64,000 bases of DNA from an uncultured Winogradskyella sp. (GCF_947498005.1 NZ_CANMIW010000002.1:124001-188000), one strand, 5' to 3'. Numbered from the stretch's first letter, positions 26,790-37,124 are shown. Notes: generated by a model from the sequence alone, not told the origin. Program-made: numbers and translations.

Positions 26790-29700
26790 TTATTTAATAA
26801 TAACTTTTTGAGTTCTGTTACCAATGTTGCTTTGTAATTGAACAACATAGATACCAGCAGAAAGATTAGATACATCTACATTATTTTCTGTGTTACGAGA
26901 ATTTAGTGCTGTTGTATTTACAATTCTTCCTTGTATATCAAATACATTTAAAGTAGTATCTTCTTCTAGTTGACCTTTTACAACAATCGTTTTAGAGATT
27001 GCGTAAATTTCTAAACCATTTAAGATATTATCCGTTATACCAAGTGCATTAGTCGCATTGAAATGAATATAAAAACGACCCGTTTCTGTTAACGTTGTAC
27101 TCGGTGTAAATGTATAATCACCTTCTAATAAATTAGTAAACGTGTTAGTTACGTTATCTTCTAATGTTACTTCAACATTTTCAGGGATAAAGCTTTCACT
27201 AATACTTACAGTAGCTTGCTCACCTTGAATAATATTAATTCCTAAAGGAATAGTAACATTATCTAAATCTGAATAGCTCACCGATTGTGCAGCCATATCT
27301 TTACCTAAGTTATCTTGCACTAAGTGTGAGTAGATAGAGAATTCTGGTGATGTAGATTCAAACATCTCAGAATCATAGCCAGGATCCATGCTTAATGATG
27401 CGTCATCATTAAAATATAAATCTGTACCATAAATAGCACCTTCTTTTTCAACTTGTAACCTTACGTTAGCTAAGTTTTGAGTTTCAGATCTTCCAACAAT
27501 AAAGTCATCAGTTGTACCAATGGTTCTCATCACTGGAGTAAAGTTAATTGTTGCACCTCCTGTTTTTGAAGCTACAAAGAAACCTTGTCCTGGAGCAATT
27601 TTTGCAGTAGGATTAGCATCGGAGTATGCTTGGTTCCATACAATAAATCCGTCAATTACATCGCCTCTATAACCATATACACCATAATTGGTTGGATTAA
27701 ATGCTAAGGCATTTTCTGATAAAAATTCAGATAATAAAATATAAGAAGGGTAAGGGTTACCAATTAAATTTTGACTGCTAATTGCACCGATGTTAATGGC
27801 AACACTTTTAGATCCTGTTTCAACGTTACCAACAAATTCAAAAGTAGAACCTGTTGCAGCTGTAGACGCTGTTCTGTATCCAATACCAGACTCAATTAAC
27901 GATGGATCGTCTGAAGCTGTATAATTAATATATTCATAAGCGTCATTATCAAAAGGACCAAATAAATAAGAAGGCACACCTCCAATTGTTCCTGATGGAA
28001 TTTGTGTGTTAGCTGTTCTTAATGCTAAGAACGTTTGGCTACTATTTGTTACAGGAGCTGAAACCAAATCATTCTTTCCAGTTGTAGAGCCTGAGTCAGC
28101 AAACTGATTTACATGACGAAAATAAGTAACCTCACCTTGAATATTATCTGTAATTAAACTAGAATAAGACGTCGATGAAGAATTCAGTTCTAACGCACCA
28201 TTATTTATAATACCAGAATTTGTTGTTATTGATTGACCTGCAGCAATACTTGCTGTTGCGCCATCATTAACATAGAAATTATTAATTTGAATATTAGAAC
28301 CTGCAGTATAAGTACCGTCTAATATATAAGCGTCATCAGCACCTGTTGAACTAGATGGTGCATTTGGTGACCATCCATTATCTGTATATAATAAACCGTC
28401 AAAAACACTTGTTAATTTAAAGTTGTCAAAACCAGAATATCCAGTTACACCGTTGTTTCTTACACGAACTTGCAGTGCAATAGTATTCACTGAGTTTGGT
28501 ATACTAACTTTAAGCGTTCCTTCATCGGATACAGGTACACCATTACCATCAAATAAAAAGACTAATGGCTCATTAGCTCCATCGTATATTAAACGGTATT
28601 GAACATCATCAGCGTTAGCTTCGTATCCATCAACGTCCCAATCAAAACTTAAAGAAACATTATTATATGCGCTAATATCAATAGTATCGAAGGTTATTGT
28701 GACATAGCCAGATGTACCTCCAGAGGTGTTGTTTAAATCGTTTTCTCCAAATATATTGTTTGAAAAAGAAGCATTATCTAAAGGTGATGCAACAGCGCTA
28801 TCTATAACACCAAAATAACTTGTGCCCCAACCATTATCAAAACTAGGGATACTAGTAGAATATGTCCATTCTGGTGTGCTACCATCGAAATCTTGTTGTG
28901 CAATAGAAATTAAAGGCCCATTAACATCAAATGCGTTACTAGTTGCGAAACCAACGCCACCAATTAATGCAGCAATTGTGGTAACTGTTTCTTTTTCTGT
29001 AAATGTAACGGTGTTTAAAGTTGCTAAACCATTAATCACAGAGTAACTAATTGATGAAGGGTTCATAGATCCTGCAGCTAAAATAGTTACAGTGCCATTA
29101 TAATCTTCGTCTAAATTACCATTACTATCAACAGTTAAAACTGTAGGAAATGGTGTCATAATTTCAAATTGATTTGTGTCCGTTGGTTGTTGACCAAAAA
29201 CAACAGCATTTGCAATTACTTCTATTCTATTGTCATCACCTGCAATCGGTGTTTGCGCACCACCTGCATTGAAATCTTCAAAACTAGATCCAACAGCTAC
29301 ATTAGCAGATGCAGAGTTTACAGTTAATTGAAATTGAGTATTATCTGATACAGCTGTGTTAAAGGTAGCATAAACATCAAATGTTTTAGAACTGTTATCT
29401 AATGCACTTAGCCCTGTAACTCCTGTGAAAGTTGCAGTTTCATCTACCACAGAAACTTCAGCAACATTTAACGTTCCGTCAAATAAAGCTAAAGTAGAAA
29501 TAACATCGCTGTTAGAGATTCCAAATTCTAAATCAGTTAAAACTGTTGCTAACAAATCAGTATCTACAAGTGAAGCACCTCCATCTCTAATAGAAAATTC
29601 TCCAACTTTAATAGAGTTTGATATGGTTAATCCTGAAGAAGCACTATAAGATGCATAATCTATATTATCCGTTGGATTATAGCTTGTTGCAATAATATCA

Positions 29701-30320
29701 GAGTTTGTACTGTTAAGGGTTGTAGAATTGATATTACCTTGTAATCTAAAACCAGGTGAAGCAATTCCGTATTGCGACCATGCGCCTCTTCCGCCAATTC
29801 TAATCCAGCCACCAGTTGTTGGTGCATTCCATGCATATAATCTGAAGGTAATAGTACCACCTGCTCCTGTTGGAACACTTAAACTTCCTAAGTTAAAGTT
29901 GGTAAACGTAGATGATGTAGTTTGAACCGTTGTTAATGCTATACCTGCAGTTGCAAAATTATCTAAACTGTAGAATATTTGCCAGTTGGCTGGGCCATTA
30001 GCATTTTTTCGTAATCTTAAATCAATTTCTGTTAATTCAATTTCATTGTCAGCACTTGCAATTGCGGACCATTCAATAAAATCATTATTTATTTCAGCTT
30101 GTGCTTGTGTTGTCGCATCCCACTGGCTTGTCGTGAAATTTGTGCTAGTAGAGGCCAAGTTAACTCCAGAGCCTCTTGTAAATCCTGTTGAAGAAATCGA
30201 AGGATCATTTCCAGTGTCTGTAGGGCCTACAATGTTTGCACGATCTACAGTAACAATGGTTTGACTAAATCCAAGTGAAAATATGGATAAAGCCAATAAA
30301 AAAAAGTAAGTTTTTTTCAT
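26790..30320 (-). CDS. Large T9SS-secreted multidomain protein
   Basis: A 1176-residue secreted protein with signal peptide MKKTYFFLLALSIFSLGFSQ. Beta-sandwich domains cover about 25-200 and 470-640, linked by Ig-like segments. The shared C-terminal module follows (NDLVSAPV, NLIGNPYPSYI, YGYRGD, PGQGFFVASK, DDFIVGR). It ends in a type A sorting domain (SNLSAGIYVVQL, QKVIIK). It is paralogous to the two genes downstream on this strand; the N-terminal halves are more diverged than the C-terminal ones. No enzyme motif is seen. Confidence 0.8.
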   Translation of the reverse strand: MKKTYFFLLALSIFSLGFSQTIVTVDRANIVGPTDTGNDPSISSTGFTRGSGVNLASTSTNFTTSQWDATTQAQAEINNDFIEWSAIASADNEIELTEIDLRLRKNANGPANWQIFYSLDNFATAGIALTTVQTTSSTFTNFNLGSLSVPTGAGGTITFRLYAWNAPTTGGWIRIGGRGAWSQYGIASPGFRLQGNINSTTLNSTNSDIIATSYNPTDNIDYASYSASSGLTISNSIKVGEFSIRDGGASLVDTDLLATVLTDLEFGISNSDVISTLALFDGTLNVAEVSVVDETATFTGVTGLSALDNSSKTFDVYATFNTAVSDNTQFQLTVNSASANVAVGSSFEDFNAGGAQTPIAGDDNRIEVIANAVVFGQQPTDTNQFEIMTPFPTVLTVDSNGNLDEDYNGTVTILAAGSMNPSSISYSVINGLATLNTVTFTEKETVTTIAALIGGVGFATSNAFDVNGPLISIAQQDFDGSTPEWTYSTSIPSFDNGWGTSYFGVIDSAVASPLDNASFSNNIFGENDLNNTSGGTSGYVTITFDTIDISAYNNVSLSFDWDVDGYEANADDVQYRLIYDGANEPLVFLFDGNGVPVSDEGTLKVSIPNSVNTIALQVRVRNNGVTGYSGFDNFKLTSVFDGLLYTDNGWSPNAPSSSTGADDAYILDGTYTAGSNIQINNFYVNDGATASIAAGQSITTNSGIINNGALELNSSSTSYSSLITDNIQGEVTYFRHVNQFADSGSTTGKNDLVSAPVTNSSQTFLALRTANTQIPSGTIGGVPSYLFGPFDNDAYEYINYTASDDPSLIESGIGYRTASTAATGSTFEFVGNVETGSKSVAINIGAISSQNLIGNPYPSYILLSEFLSENALAFNPTNYGVYGYRGDVIDGFIVWNQAYSDANPTAKIAPGQGFFVASKTGGATINFTPVMRTIGTTDDFIVGRSETQNLANVRLQVEKEGAIYGTDLYFNDDASLSMDPGYDSEMFESTSPEFSIYSHLVQDNLGKDMAAQSVSYSDLDNVTIPLGINIIQGEQATVSISESFIPENVEVTLEDNVTNTFTNLLEGDYTFTPSTTLTETGRFYIHFNATNALGITDNILNGLEIYAISKTIVVKGQLEEDTTLNVFDIQGRIVNTTALNSRNTENNVDVSNLSAGIYVVQLQSNIGNRTQKVIIK

Positions 30321-30397
30321 AATTTATTTTAATTAAATCATTAAAACACTTGGGTATCCTCTTGATAGGTAAGTGTTTTTGGGGATTTTAGATGGCG

Positions 30398-30405
30398 CAA
30401 ATATA
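30398..30405 (-). promoter_or_regulatory. -7 promoter box, T9SS gene 3
   Basis: TATATTTG on the minus strand, 77 bases before the ATG at 30320. Identical to the boxes of the sister genes. Confidence 0.5.
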
Positions 30406-30838
30406 ACAAATTTTGCGAATTAAAAAATTTCAGAGCGCGATTTCTTAGGTGAAAGGTATTGTTTACGTAGGTCTTTTCGTATAAAATGTTAATTTTTTTA
30501 GAATAGTGATGATGTTCTTGTGATTATATTACAAATCTTGTAATTATTGAGTGAATTTTATTGATTTAATAATGATTTAATCTTAAAATTTAAAATAAAG
30601 TATTTATTGCTATAATTATAACGAACTATGATAAAGTCAAAATCTTATTATTTATATTTGCCAAAATAAACCGACATATAAGCTGTTTATGTTTAATGAA
30701 GTAAAATCTTAGTTAATGCTAGATTCAATGTGCACACTACTAAAATGTTAAGTAATTGAGTAATAATTTTAACAGAACGTTCAGCTTGTATTCTTCTCAA
30801 ATAGTTTGTTGTTTCTTGTTGTTTAAAGTTTTTAAATT
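30406..30838. other. Divergent intergenic region, T9SS gene 3 / PAPS operon
   Basis: Very AT-rich, with no convincing reading frame. It contains a perfect -7 box on the plus strand (TATATTTG at 30653-30660), which would give a leader of about 170 bases before the TTG at 30839. A small palindrome GAACGTTC lies at 30775-30782. No hairpin with a T-run or recognisable riboswitch was seen. Confidence 0.5.
30653..30660 (+). promoter_or_regulatory. -7 promoter box of the PAPS operon
   Basis: TATATTTG, an exact match to TAnnTTTG. No -33 element is clear, and the long leader that follows makes this only a candidate. Confidence 0.4.
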
Positions 30839-31270
30839 TTGAGATTTAGTAAAAGGCATTTAGCTAAGACGATCACTTGGCGTCTAATCGGTACTTTAGA
30901 TACACTTCTGCTATCATGGTTTATTTCTAGCGATTTAAGTGTAGGGGTTTTAATGGGAGCTTGTGAACTCTTGACTAAAATGGTATTGTATTACATCCAC
31001 GAAAGGGTTTGGTTTAAGTCTACTATAAAATCATCGAACAAGAGACATATATTAAAAACGTTTTCATGGCGAGGTGTTGGTACAATTGATACTATTATAT
31101 TAGGGTGGGTAATTACTGGTAACCCTCTAACAGGATTAAAAATCGGAGGAGCAGAGGTAATTACTAAAATGCTGTTGTATTTTGGTCACGAAAAATTATG
31201 GTATCGTATTAATTTTGGGTTGGACAAACGAAATAAAAGAAAGCAGTTAGAAAAACTAAATAATCAATAA
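30839..31270 (+). CDS. DUF2061 tandem-repeat membrane protein
   Basis: A 143-residue membrane protein made of two copies of the DUF2061 unit. Residues about 4-58 (KRHLAKTITWRLIGTLDT...HERVWFK) and 66-121 (KRHILKTFSWRGVGTIDT...HEKLWYR) align along their whole length. Each has two hydrophobic segments. The start is TTG at 30839, which puts the family's KRHL motif right at the N-terminus. It is followed by cysC after 6 bases. Its position at the head of a sulfate-activation operon suggests a link to sulfate uptake or metabolism, but no function is established. Confidence 0.78.
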   Translation: MRFSKRHLAKTITWRLIGTLDTLLLSWFISSDLSVGVLMGACELLTKMVLYYIHERVWFKSTIKSSNKRHILKTFSWRGVGTIDTIILGWVITGNPLTGLKIGGAEVITKMLLYFGHEKLWYRINFGLDKRNKRKQLEKLNNQ

Positions 31271-31276
31271 GTAATA

Positions 31277-31867
31277 ATGAGTTCTAATACTGTAAAACAT
31301 AACTTCACGGTTTCAAAAGCTGATCGCGTAAAATTGAACAATCATAACTCAATGTTATTGTGGTTCACTGGTTTATCGGGTTCAGGAAAGTCTACTTTGG
31401 CAAATTTGGTAGAATTACAACTTCACAAAAAAGGGATATCAACTTTTACATTGGATGGCGATAATATAAGACAAGGTATAAATAAAGACCTTACATTTGC
31501 GCCAGAGGATAGAACAGAGAATATAAGACGAATAGCTGAAGTTGGGAATCTTATGGTTGAAGCAGGCGTAGTAACTTTAGCCGCTTTTGTGTCGCCATAT
31601 ATTCAAGATAGAGAGAATATAAAAACGATTGTAGGCGTAGAAAATTTCATTGAAATATATGTCAATACTTCTCTAGAAGAATGTGAACGTAGAGATGTTA
31701 AAGGCTTGTATAAAAAAGCGAGAGCAGGCGAAATTAAAAACATGACAGGTATTTCGGCACCATACGAAGCACCATTGCATCCAGATTTAGAAATAGTAAC
31801 AGATAATCAGTCAATTGAAGAATCGGTTGAAATTATCTTAGACTTTATAATACAAAAATTAAAATAA
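31277..31867 (+). CDS. cysC: Adenylylsulfate (APS) kinase
   Basis: Phosphorylates APS to PAPS, the sulfate donor for sulfotransferases. The 196-residue enzyme has P-loop GLSGSGKST at 32-40, DGDNIRQGINKDL in the APS-binding region and FVSPY in the family position. It is a stand-alone kinase, not fused to CysN. A 5-base gap separates it from cysD. Confidence 0.94.
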   Translation: MSSNTVKHNFTVSKADRVKLNNHNSMLLWFTGLSGSGKSTLANLVELQLHKKGISTFTLDGDNIRQGINKDLTFAPEDRTENIRRIAEVGNLMVEAGVVTLAAFVSPYIQDRENIKTIVGVENFIEIYVNTSLEECERRDVKGLYKKARAGEIKNMTGISAPYEAPLHPDLEIVTDNQSIEESVEIILDFIIQKLK

Positions 31868-31872
31868 GGAAT

Positions 31873-32778
31873 ATGAGTAATTACGTAATTAATCATTTAA
31901 AAGAGTTAGAGTCAGAGGCCATTTTTGTTATTAGAGAAATTGCGGCTCAATTTGAGAATCCGGTTTTACTCTTTTCAGGAGGTAAAGATTCTATTTTGCT
32001 AACACATTTAGCAAAGAAGGCATTTTACCCAGCAAAAATTCCATTTCCATTAATTCATATTGATACAGGTCATAATTTTCCAGAGACTATTGCATTTAGA
32101 GATGCTTTAGTAGAAAAGTTAGGTGTTAAACTTATTGTTGGTTCAGTACAAGAAGCTATTGATAAAGGTAGAGCGAAAGAAGAGACAGGTGCAGATGCGT
32201 CGCGTAATTCACTTCAAATTGTTTCCTTGTTGGATACTTTAGAAGAATATAAGGTAGATGCAGCAATGGGTGGCGCAAGACGTGATGAAGAAAAAGCCAG
32301 AGCAAAAGAGCGTTTCTTTTCGCATAGAGATGAGTTTGGGCAATGGGACCCAAAAAATCAAAGACCAGAACTTTGGAATCTCTTTAATGGCCGAAAAAAT
32401 TACGGCGAACATTTTAGAGTGTTTCCAATTTCTAATTGGACAGAAATGGATGTTTGGGAATATATTAAATTAGAAAATATTGATTTGCCATCACTTTATT
32501 TTTCTCATCAGCGCGATTGTGTTGTAAGAGATGGTGTGATTTTGGCAAATTCAGAATTTATAAAGCTGAAGGAAAATGAAGAGGTTGTGAATATGACAAT
32601 TCGTTACCGAACGTGTGGAGATATGCCAATTACAGGTGCTGTTGAATCTGAAGCAGATGATTTAGAGAAAATTATCGAGGAGATTGCTACGACTAGAACA
32701 ACAGAACGAGGTGGTAGAGCTGATGATAAACGTGCAGAAACGGCAATGGAAGATCGTAAAAAACAAGGTTATTTTTAA
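31873..32778 (+). CDS. cysD: Sulfate adenylyltransferase subunit 2
   Basis: Catalytic adenylylation subunit of ATP sulfurylase (ATP plus sulfate to APS and PPi). The 301-residue product has the PP-loop SGGKDS at 35-40 and the conserved GGARRDEEKARAKER and FPISNWTEMDVW segments. It works with the GTPase CysN encoded next. Confidence 0.95.
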   Translation: MSNYVINHLKELESEAIFVIREIAAQFENPVLLFSGGKDSILLTHLAKKAFYPAKIPFPLIHIDTGHNFPETIAFRDALVEKLGVKLIVGSVQEAIDKGRAKEETGADASRNSLQIVSLLDTLEEYKVDAAMGGARRDEEKARAKERFFSHRDEFGQWDPKNQRPELWNLFNGRKNYGEHFRVFPISNWTEMDVWEYIKLENIDLPSLYFSHQRDCVVRDGVILANSEFIKLKENEEVVNMTIRYRTCGDMPITGAVESEADDLEKIIEEIATTRTTERGGRADDKRAETAMEDRKKQGYF

Positions 32779-32861
32779 AATACGATTTTCAAGAATAAAA
32801 GAGATATTAGAATATAGTAAATGCGCTAAAGCGAGATAGCAAATAGCAAAAAAATAAATAA

Positions 32862-34118
32862 ATGGATTATCAAGATATAGAATTATTGCGTTTCACAACG
32901 GCAGGAAGTGTAGATGATGGAAAAAGTACTTTAATAGGACGCTTGTTATACGATAGTAAATCAATTTTTCAAGATCAATTAGAAGCTGTAGAAGAGTCTA
33001 GTAAATCTAAAGGATTTGATTATGTAGATTTATCATTGCTTACCGATGGTTTAAAATCTGAACGTGAACAAGGTATTACTATTGATGTGGCTTACCGTTA
33101 TTTTGCTACTCCAAAACGTAAATTTATTATTGCAGATACACCAGGACATATTCAGTATACAAGAAACATGGTTACTGGAGCATCTACGGCAAATTTAGCC
33201 ATTATACTTATTGATGCTAGAAAAGGAATGTTAGAGCAAACACATCGTCACGCATTTATTGCATCTCTTTTGCGAATTCCTCATGCCATAGTATGTGTAA
33301 ATAAAATGGATTTAGTAGATTATAGTGAAGACGTTTACAATGGTATTGTGTCTGACTTTAATGCGTTTTCTTCAAAATTAGGAATTAATGATATTCAGTT
33401 TATTCCTATTTCTGCATTAAATGGCGACAACGTTGTTAATCGTTCTGAAAACATGGATTGGTATCAAGGTAGTACATTAATGTACCATTTAGAAACTGTT
33501 CATATCTCAAGTGATCATAACTTAGTAGATTGTCGTTTTCCTATTCAATCCGTAATTCGTCCTCATACATTAGAAAATCAAGACTATAGAGGTTTTGCTG
33601 GTCGTATAGATGGTGGTGTTTTTAAACCAGGAGATAAAGTGAAGTCTTTACCATCAGGTTTTGTGTCTACTATAAAAACAATAGAACTTAATGGCGAGCA
33701 AATATCAGAAGCATTTGCGCCAATGTCAGTAACCATGACATTAGAAGATGAGATTGATAACAGTCGTGGTGATATGATTGTTAGAGAAAATAATGTTCCT
33801 GAAATCGGACAAGATTTAGAAGTTTTAGTAACTTGGATGAGTTCTAAACCAATTCAAGCACGTACTAAAGTAGTTATAAAGCATACGACCAATGAATCTA
33901 TTGGTATGGTAAAAGAATTAAAGTATAAAATAGATATCAACACCTTACATCGCATAGAAGATATTACTAGTGTTGAAATGAATGATATCGCTCGTTTATC
34001 TATAAGAACAGCTAAACCTATGTTCTATGATGCTTATAAAAGAAACAGACAAACTGGAAGTATTATTATAATTGACGAACAAACCAATGAGACCATTGGA
34101 GCAGGAATGATTATATAA
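32862..34118 (+). CDS. cysN: Sulfate adenylyltransferase subunit 1 (GTPase)
   Basis: EF-Tu-like GTPase that drives APS synthesis by CysD. G1 is GSVDDGKST at 15-23, followed by DTPGH (G3) and NKMD (G4), then two beta-barrel domains. At 418 residues it has no fused APS kinase, which matches the separate cysC. It is 83 bases after cysD and 9 bases before cysQ. Confidence 0.95.
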   Translation: MDYQDIELLRFTTAGSVDDGKSTLIGRLLYDSKSIFQDQLEAVEESSKSKGFDYVDLSLLTDGLKSEREQGITIDVAYRYFATPKRKFIIADTPGHIQYTRNMVTGASTANLAIILIDARKGMLEQTHRHAFIASLLRIPHAIVCVNKMDLVDYSEDVYNGIVSDFNAFSSKLGINDIQFIPISALNGDNVVNRSENMDWYQGSTLMYHLETVHISSDHNLVDCRFPIQSVIRPHTLENQDYRGFAGRIDGGVFKPGDKVKSLPSGFVSTIKTIELNGEQISEAFAPMSVTMTLEDEIDNSRGDMIVRENNVPEIGQDLEVLVTWMSSKPIQARTKVVIKHTTNESIGMVKELKYKIDINTLHRIEDITSVEMNDIARLSIRTAKPMFYDAYKRNRQTGSIIIIDEQTNETIGAGMII

Positions 34119-34127
34119 TTATTTTAA

Positions 34128-34916
34128 ATGGACAACAATTTAAAGATTGCAATTGAAGCAGCCCTCGAAGCTGGTAAAGAAATTTTAGAAATTTATCATT
34201 CTAATGATTTTGAAGTAGAAATGAAAGGCGATAATTCGCCATTAACCAAAGCAGATTTAGCGTCACATAAAGTTATAATGTCTCATTTGAGAACTACTGA
34301 TATTCCAGTATTATCTGAAGAAGGAAAATCAATACCATATGAGGACCGAAAAGATTGGAGTCAATTATGGATCGTAGATCCTATTGATGGAACTAAGGAG
34401 TTTATAAAACGGAATGGCGAGTTTACTGTTAATATAGCTTTAATTGAAAATCAGAAAACGGTAATAGGTGTTATTTATGTACCTGTTTTAGGGGATTTGT
34501 ATTTTTCTACCAGAGACATGGGTGCTTTTAAAGTTAAAGTTAATCTCGATGATTACAATGTAGACGTTTTAATGAACGAAGGAGAAAAATTACCTTTAGA
34601 ACGCGACGATAAAACGTTTACAGTTGTTGCTAGTAGGTCTCATATGTCGCCAGAGACAGAAGCGTATGTTAATGATATGCGTAACGCGCATGGCGAAGTA
34701 AATTTAATATCAAAAGGAAGTTCTCTTAAATTGTGTATGGTAGCTGAAGGAAAAGCAGACTGTTATCCAAGATTTGCGCCTACAATGGAATGGGATACAG
34801 CTGCAGGACAAGCTATTTGTGAGCATGCAGGTTTTCAAGTAATAGATTGGAGCACTAAGGAGGATATGTTATACAATAGGAAGGAATTGTTGAATTCTTG
34901 GTTTTTAGTTAAGTAA
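34128..34916 (+). CDS. cysQ: 3'(2'),5'-bisphosphate nucleotidase
   Basis: Removes the 3'-phosphate from PAP, the by-product of sulfotransferase reactions, and so relieves inhibition. The inositol-monophosphatase fold is shown by SEEG near residue 66, the metal site DPIDGTKEF and EWDTAAGQ near the C-terminus. Together with cysCDN it completes a PAPS-making and PAP-recycling set. No PAPS reductase or sulfite reductase gene is present in the operon, so this set looks aimed at sulfation rather than cysteine synthesis. Confidence 0.92.
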   Translation: MDNNLKIAIEAALEAGKEILEIYHSNDFEVEMKGDNSPLTKADLASHKVIMSHLRTTDIPVLSEEGKSIPYEDRKDWSQLWIVDPIDGTKEFIKRNGEFTVNIALIENQKTVIGVIYVPVLGDLYFSTRDMGAFKVKVNLDDYNVDVLMNEGEKLPLERDDKTFTVVASRSHMSPETEAYVNDMRNAHGEVNLISKGSSLKLCMVAEGKADCYPRFAPTMEWDTAAGQAICEHAGFQVIDWSTKEDMLYNRKELLNSWFLVK

Positions 34917-35004
34917 ATTAAAGAATATATTATTTGGTTGAAGTTTTTTTGAATACATTATAATTTTAAAAATTGTGTAGATTATTTAAGTCTTCTTATT
35001 TTTT

Positions 35005-35012
35005 TAAATTTG
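35005..35012 (+). promoter_or_regulatory. -7 promoter box of the polysaccharide locus (gmd)
   Basis: TAAATTTG matches TAnnTTTG, 47 bases before the gmd ATG at 35060. No TTG at the usual -33 distance. Confidence 0.35.
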
Positions 35013-35059
35013 TATTACAATTAGCTTGAGCATTTAAACATTTATATACAAAGTTATTA

Positions 35060-36175
35060 ATGAGTAAAGTTGCATTTATTACAGGAGTTACAGGGCAAGA
35101 TGGTGCCTATTTAAGTGAGTTTTTATTAAAGAAAGGGTATGAAGTCCACGGACTTAAACGTCGTTCTTCATTGTTTAATACAGACAGAATAGATCATTTA
35201 TATCAAGATCCACATGTAGATCATCAAAATTTCTACTTGCATTATGGTGATATGACGGATAGTACTAACCTTATCCGGTTGATAAAAGAAATTCAACCTG
35301 ATGAAATTTACAACCTAGCGGCTATGAGTCATGTTGCAGTTTCTTTTGAAATTCCTGAGTATACTGGTAATGCAGATGGTTTAGGTACCTTAAGAATTTT
35401 GGATGCTGTACGATTATTAGGTTTAGAAAATAAAACCAGAATTTATCAGGCTTCAACGTCAGAATTGTATGGTAAGGTTCAAGAAGTACCTCAATCTGAA
35501 ACAACACCTTTTTACCCAAGATCGCCTTATGCTGTTGCTAAGATGTATGCGTATTGGATAACTGTGAATTATCGTGAAGCCTATAATATGTATGCTTGTA
35601 ATGGTATTTTATTTAATCACGAATCGCCAATACGAGGAGAAACGTTTGTAACACGTAAAATTACTAGAGCAGTCTCTAGAATAGCCTTAGGGTTACAAGA
35701 TAAATTCCATTTAGGAAATTTAGATGCACAAAGAGATTGGGGACATGCTAAGGATTATGTTCGTATGATGTGGATGATTCTTCAGGCGGATGAAGCAGAA
35801 GACTGGGTAATCGCTACTGGGAAAACTACAAGAATTAGGGATTTCGTTCATATGAGTTTTGCTGAAGTTGGTATTGAACTAGAGTTTAAAGGTAGTGGCG
35901 AAGATGAAAAAGCGTACGTGACTAAATGTAATAATCCTAAATATCAAGTTGAAATAGGAAAAGAGGTTTTAGCGGTAGATCCACGTTACTTCAGACCTAC
36001 TGAAGTAGAATTGCTAATTGGAGATGCGTCTAAGGCCAAAGAAAAATTAGGTTGGGAATGTCAGTATGACTTAGCTGATTTAGTTAAAGATATGATGCAA
36101 GGTGACATTAAGGTTATGCAAGAACAGCAATACCTTGAGAAGGGAGGTTTTAAAACCATGAATTATTTTGAGTAA
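35060..36175 (+). CDS. gmd: GDP-mannose 4,6-dehydratase
   Basis: First committed step to GDP-L-fucose: GDP-D-mannose to GDP-4-keto-6-deoxymannose. Extended short-chain dehydrogenase with [16 protein letters not shown] at the N-terminus, STSELYG (catalytic Ser/Thr-Glu region) and the [10 protein letters not shown] catalytic Tyr-Lys pair. [17 protein letters not shown] is a family-specific segment. Length 371 residues is normal. Confidence 0.95.
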   Translation: MSKVAFITGVTGQDGAYLSEFLLKKGYEVHGLKRRSSLFNTDRIDHLYQDPHVDHQNFYLHYGDMTDSTNLIRLIKEIQPDEIYNLAAMSHVAVSFEIPEYTGNADGLGTLRILDAVRLLGLENKTRIYQASTSELYGKVQEVPQSETTPFYPRSPYAVAKMYAYWITVNYREAYNMYACNGILFNHESPIRGETFVTRKITRAVSRIALGLQDKFHLGNLDAQRDWGHAKDYVRMMWMILQADEAEDWVIATGKTTRIRDFVHMSFAEVGIELEFKGSGEDEKAYVTKCNNPKYQVEIGKEVLAVDPRYFRPTEVELLIGDASKAKEKLGWECQYDLADLVKDMMQGDIKVMQEQQYLEKGGFKTMNYFE

Positions 36176-36176
36176 T

Positions 36177-37124
36177 ATGGGGAAAGATTCAAAAATATAC
36201 ATAGCAGGTCATCGCGGTATGGTCGGCTCTGCGGTTTGGCGAGCTTTAGAAGCCAAAGGCTACACTAATATTGTAGGTAAAACAAGTAAAGAATTAGATT
36301 TACGAAACCAACAAGCCGTAATTGATTTTATTGATAATTATAGGCCAGACATTATTATTGATGCGGCAGCAAGAGTTGGTGGTATATTAGCGAATAATGA
36401 GAATCCGTATCCATTTTTAATGGAAAATCTTCAGATTCAGAATAACTTAATAGATGCCGCTCACAATGCAGATGTATCTAAATTTATATTCTTAGGGAGT
36501 TCTTGTATTTATCCAAAATTTGCGCCTCAACCTCTAAAAGAAGAATATCTGCTTACAGATAGTTTAGAGCCAACAAATGAATGGTATGCCATTGCAAAGA
36601 TAGCGGGTGTTAAAGCTTGTGAGGCAATAAGGAAACAGTATGGTAAGGATTTTGTAAGCCTAATGCCTACAAATTTATATGGGCCAAATGATAATTTTGA
36701 TTTAAAAAGTTCTCATGTATTACCTGCTATGATGCGTAAATTTCATGAGGCAAAACCAACTGATGCTTCTGTAGAGTTATGGGGAAGCGGTACGCCAATG
36801 AGAGAGTTTTTACACGTCGATGATTTAGCACAAGCCGTAATATTTGCAGTAGAAAACAAATTGCCAGAACATCTTTATAATGTTGGTACAGGTACAGATG
36901 TTACAATTAAAGAATTGGCCGAAACCATTAAGGATATCGTAGGACATAATGGTGTTATCAATTGGGATAGTTCTAAGCCAGATGGCACACCACGTAAATT
37001 GATGGACAGTTCTAAATTACAATCTTTAGGTTGGTTGCCAAAATACAGTTTAGATAAAGGTATTCGTGATACTTATGCTTGGTTTAAAGCAAATCAATCT
37101 GCTTACAAAAGTGTAAAAATATAA
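36177..37124 (+). CDS. fcl: GDP-L-fucose synthase
   Basis: Epimerase/reductase that turns GDP-4-keto-6-deoxymannose into GDP-L-fucose using NADPH. Rossmann motif AGHRGMVGSAV is near residue 10, SSCIYPKFAPQP and YAIAK give the Ser-Tyr-Lys triad, and NLYGPNDNF follows. I set the start at ATG 36177, one base after the gmd stop; a TTG at 36168 would overlap gmd. Product length is 315 residues. The fucose product is used by the GT11 fucosyltransferase at 41669. Confidence 0.95.
   Translation: MGKDSKIYIAGHRGMVGSAVWRALEAKGYTNIVGKTSKELDLRNQQAVIDFIDNYRPDIIIDAAARVGGILANNENPYPFLMENLQIQNNLIDAAHNADVSKFIFLGSSCIYPKFAPQPLKEEYLLTDSLEPTNEWYAIAKIAGVKACEAIRKQYGKDFVSLMPTNLYGPNDNFDLKSSHVLPAMMRKFHEAKPTDASVELWGSGTPMREFLHVDDLAQAVIFAVENKLPEHLYNVGTGTDVTIKELAETIKDIVGHNGVINWDSSKPDGTPRKLMDSSKLQSLGWLPKYSLDKGIRDTYAWFKANQSAYKSVKI

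Noticed and set aside
30775..30782. Palindrome GAACGTTC in the PAPS operon leader
   Set aside because: An isolated 8-base palindrome without a second copy or a known regulator.
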